From positions 1-20,502 of the forward strand of contig JACRPD010000049.1 of assembly GCA_016214105.1 (NCBI GenBank): a stretch of 20,502 bases of DNA. Direction: 5' to 3'. Position numbers and translations under genes: made by a program. The stretch is from Candidatus Magasanikiibacteriota bacterium. Lineage in GTDB: Bacteria > Patescibacteriota > Patescibacteriia > Magasanikbacterales > UBA922. How positions within the stretch are numbered: the first letter of the stretch is position 1; each line of letters begins with the position of its first letter. The notes beneath the pieces are model-generated. The model was not told the DNA's origin and searched no databases. It saw nothing but the letters and a program-made list of their open reading frames with translations. Shown piece by piece: positions 20,086 through 20,502 of the stretch.

Positions 20086-20502
20086 AACTAACGATTTATA
20101 CTGATGGCGGCGCCAGAGGCAACCCTGGCCCAGCTGCCACTGGAATAGTCATTAAAGATACTAAAGGAAAAATAATTTTATCCTACGGCGAATATTTAGG
20201 CGCGCAGACGAATAATTACGCCGAATACTCGGCGGTGATTTCCGGATTAAAAAAAGCCAAAAAACTTGGCGCCACTGAAGTTGATTGTATTATGGATAGT
20301 GAATTGGTGATGAAGCAAATGCGACGGGAATACAAAGTTAAAGAACCGACTCTGCAAAAACTCTTTATTCAGGCCTACAACGCCGCAGCGCAATTTAAAA
20401 AAGTTGCTTACAAACACACTCGGCGGGAAAACAACAAAGCGGCCGACGCGGAAGTGAATAAAATTTTAGATCAACCACCCTCTTCTCGTTTTAAACCGAT
20501 AC
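20082..20502 (+). CDS. RNase H family ribonuclease, cut by the window edge
   Basis: 140 codons are present; the 3' end lies outside the window. The RNase HI fold is clear: YTDGGARGNPGPA with Asp8, NNYAEYSAV with Glu48, MDSELV with Asp72, and the final AADAEVN with Asp122. These four acidic residues bind two metal ions. The enzyme cuts RNA in RNA-DNA hybrids. It lacks the basic protrusion of E. coli RNase HI and is closer to the shorter bacterial or archaeal type. The ATG overlaps the recJ stop (ATGA), which shows co-transcription and translational coupling. Confidence 0.93.
   Translation, partial: MKLTIYTDGGARGNPGPAATGIVIKDTKGKIILSYGEYLGAQTNNYAEYSAVISGLKKAKKLGATEVDCIMDSELVMKQMRREYKVKEPTLQKLFIQAYNAAAQFKKVAYKHTRRENNKAADAEVNKILDQPPSSRFKPI

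Noticed and set aside
1..20502. CRISPR arrays, tRNA genes, insertion sequences or phage genes
   Set aside because: No spaced direct repeats of CRISPR type, no cloverleaf that I could recognise by eye, and no transposase, integrase or phage proteins were seen.

Overview
The window looks like a fragment of a Candidate Phyla Radiation genome (Patescibacteria, most like Parcubacteria). This is inferred from gene content and style, not from a marker phylogeny. Core genes lie in short operons with very short intergenic gaps. Many start codons have no Shine-Dalgarno sequence and sit 9-10 nt after a clean -10 box. A membrane-anchored Clp-type ATPase with a degenerate first ATPase module is present, and the dcw division cluster is cut down to mraZ-rsmH-ftsL. 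Short palindromic or word-like repeats occur between genes and also, in frame, inside lepA and a glycosyltransferase.

Layout. 1-177 is the 3' end of a Fe/Mn superoxide dismutase. 227-1677 (minus) holds an 89-aa orphan protein with a strong ribosome binding site and a GT4-type glycosyltransferase. 1775-4260 (plus) is a replication/repair block, dnaB - ybaB/ebfC - recR. It is followed by a structured RNA with its own promoter and terminator (about 4292-4620) that I could not assign to a class. 4624-8676 (minus) holds rplU, a DUF192 protein, the Clp-like membrane ATPase and its small membrane partner. 8874-10693 (minus) is the mraZ-rsmH-ftsL operon, with four phased TGGG boxes forming a textbook MraZ operator. 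10761-11190 is a second, GC-rich structured region, probably another non-coding RNA read on the plus strand, followed by a cluster of hairpins. 11351-12700 (minus) is a beta-CASP metallo-beta-lactamase ribonuclease. It is divergent from a membrane-anchored hypothetical gene and murJ (12786-15062, plus). 15270-15659 (minus) is a pentapeptide-repeat protein with an SD and a GC-rich 3' half, divergent from lepA (15823-17718, plus). 17799-20502 (plus) runs a 32-aa membrane peptide, a four-helix membrane protein, recJ, and an RNase H gene cut by the window edge.

The genes cover DNA replication and repair (dnaB, recR, ybaB, recJ, RNase H), translation (rplU, rsmH, lepA), RNA turnover (beta-CASP nuclease), cell wall and division (mraZ, ftsL, murJ) and surface glycosylation. 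The points most worth following are the two unassigned structured RNAs, the repeat-derived in-frame peptides in LepA, the MraZ operator, the membrane Clp-like ATPase with its partner, the leaderless promoter pattern with shared -35 elements between divergent genes, and the 32-aa membrane peptide.
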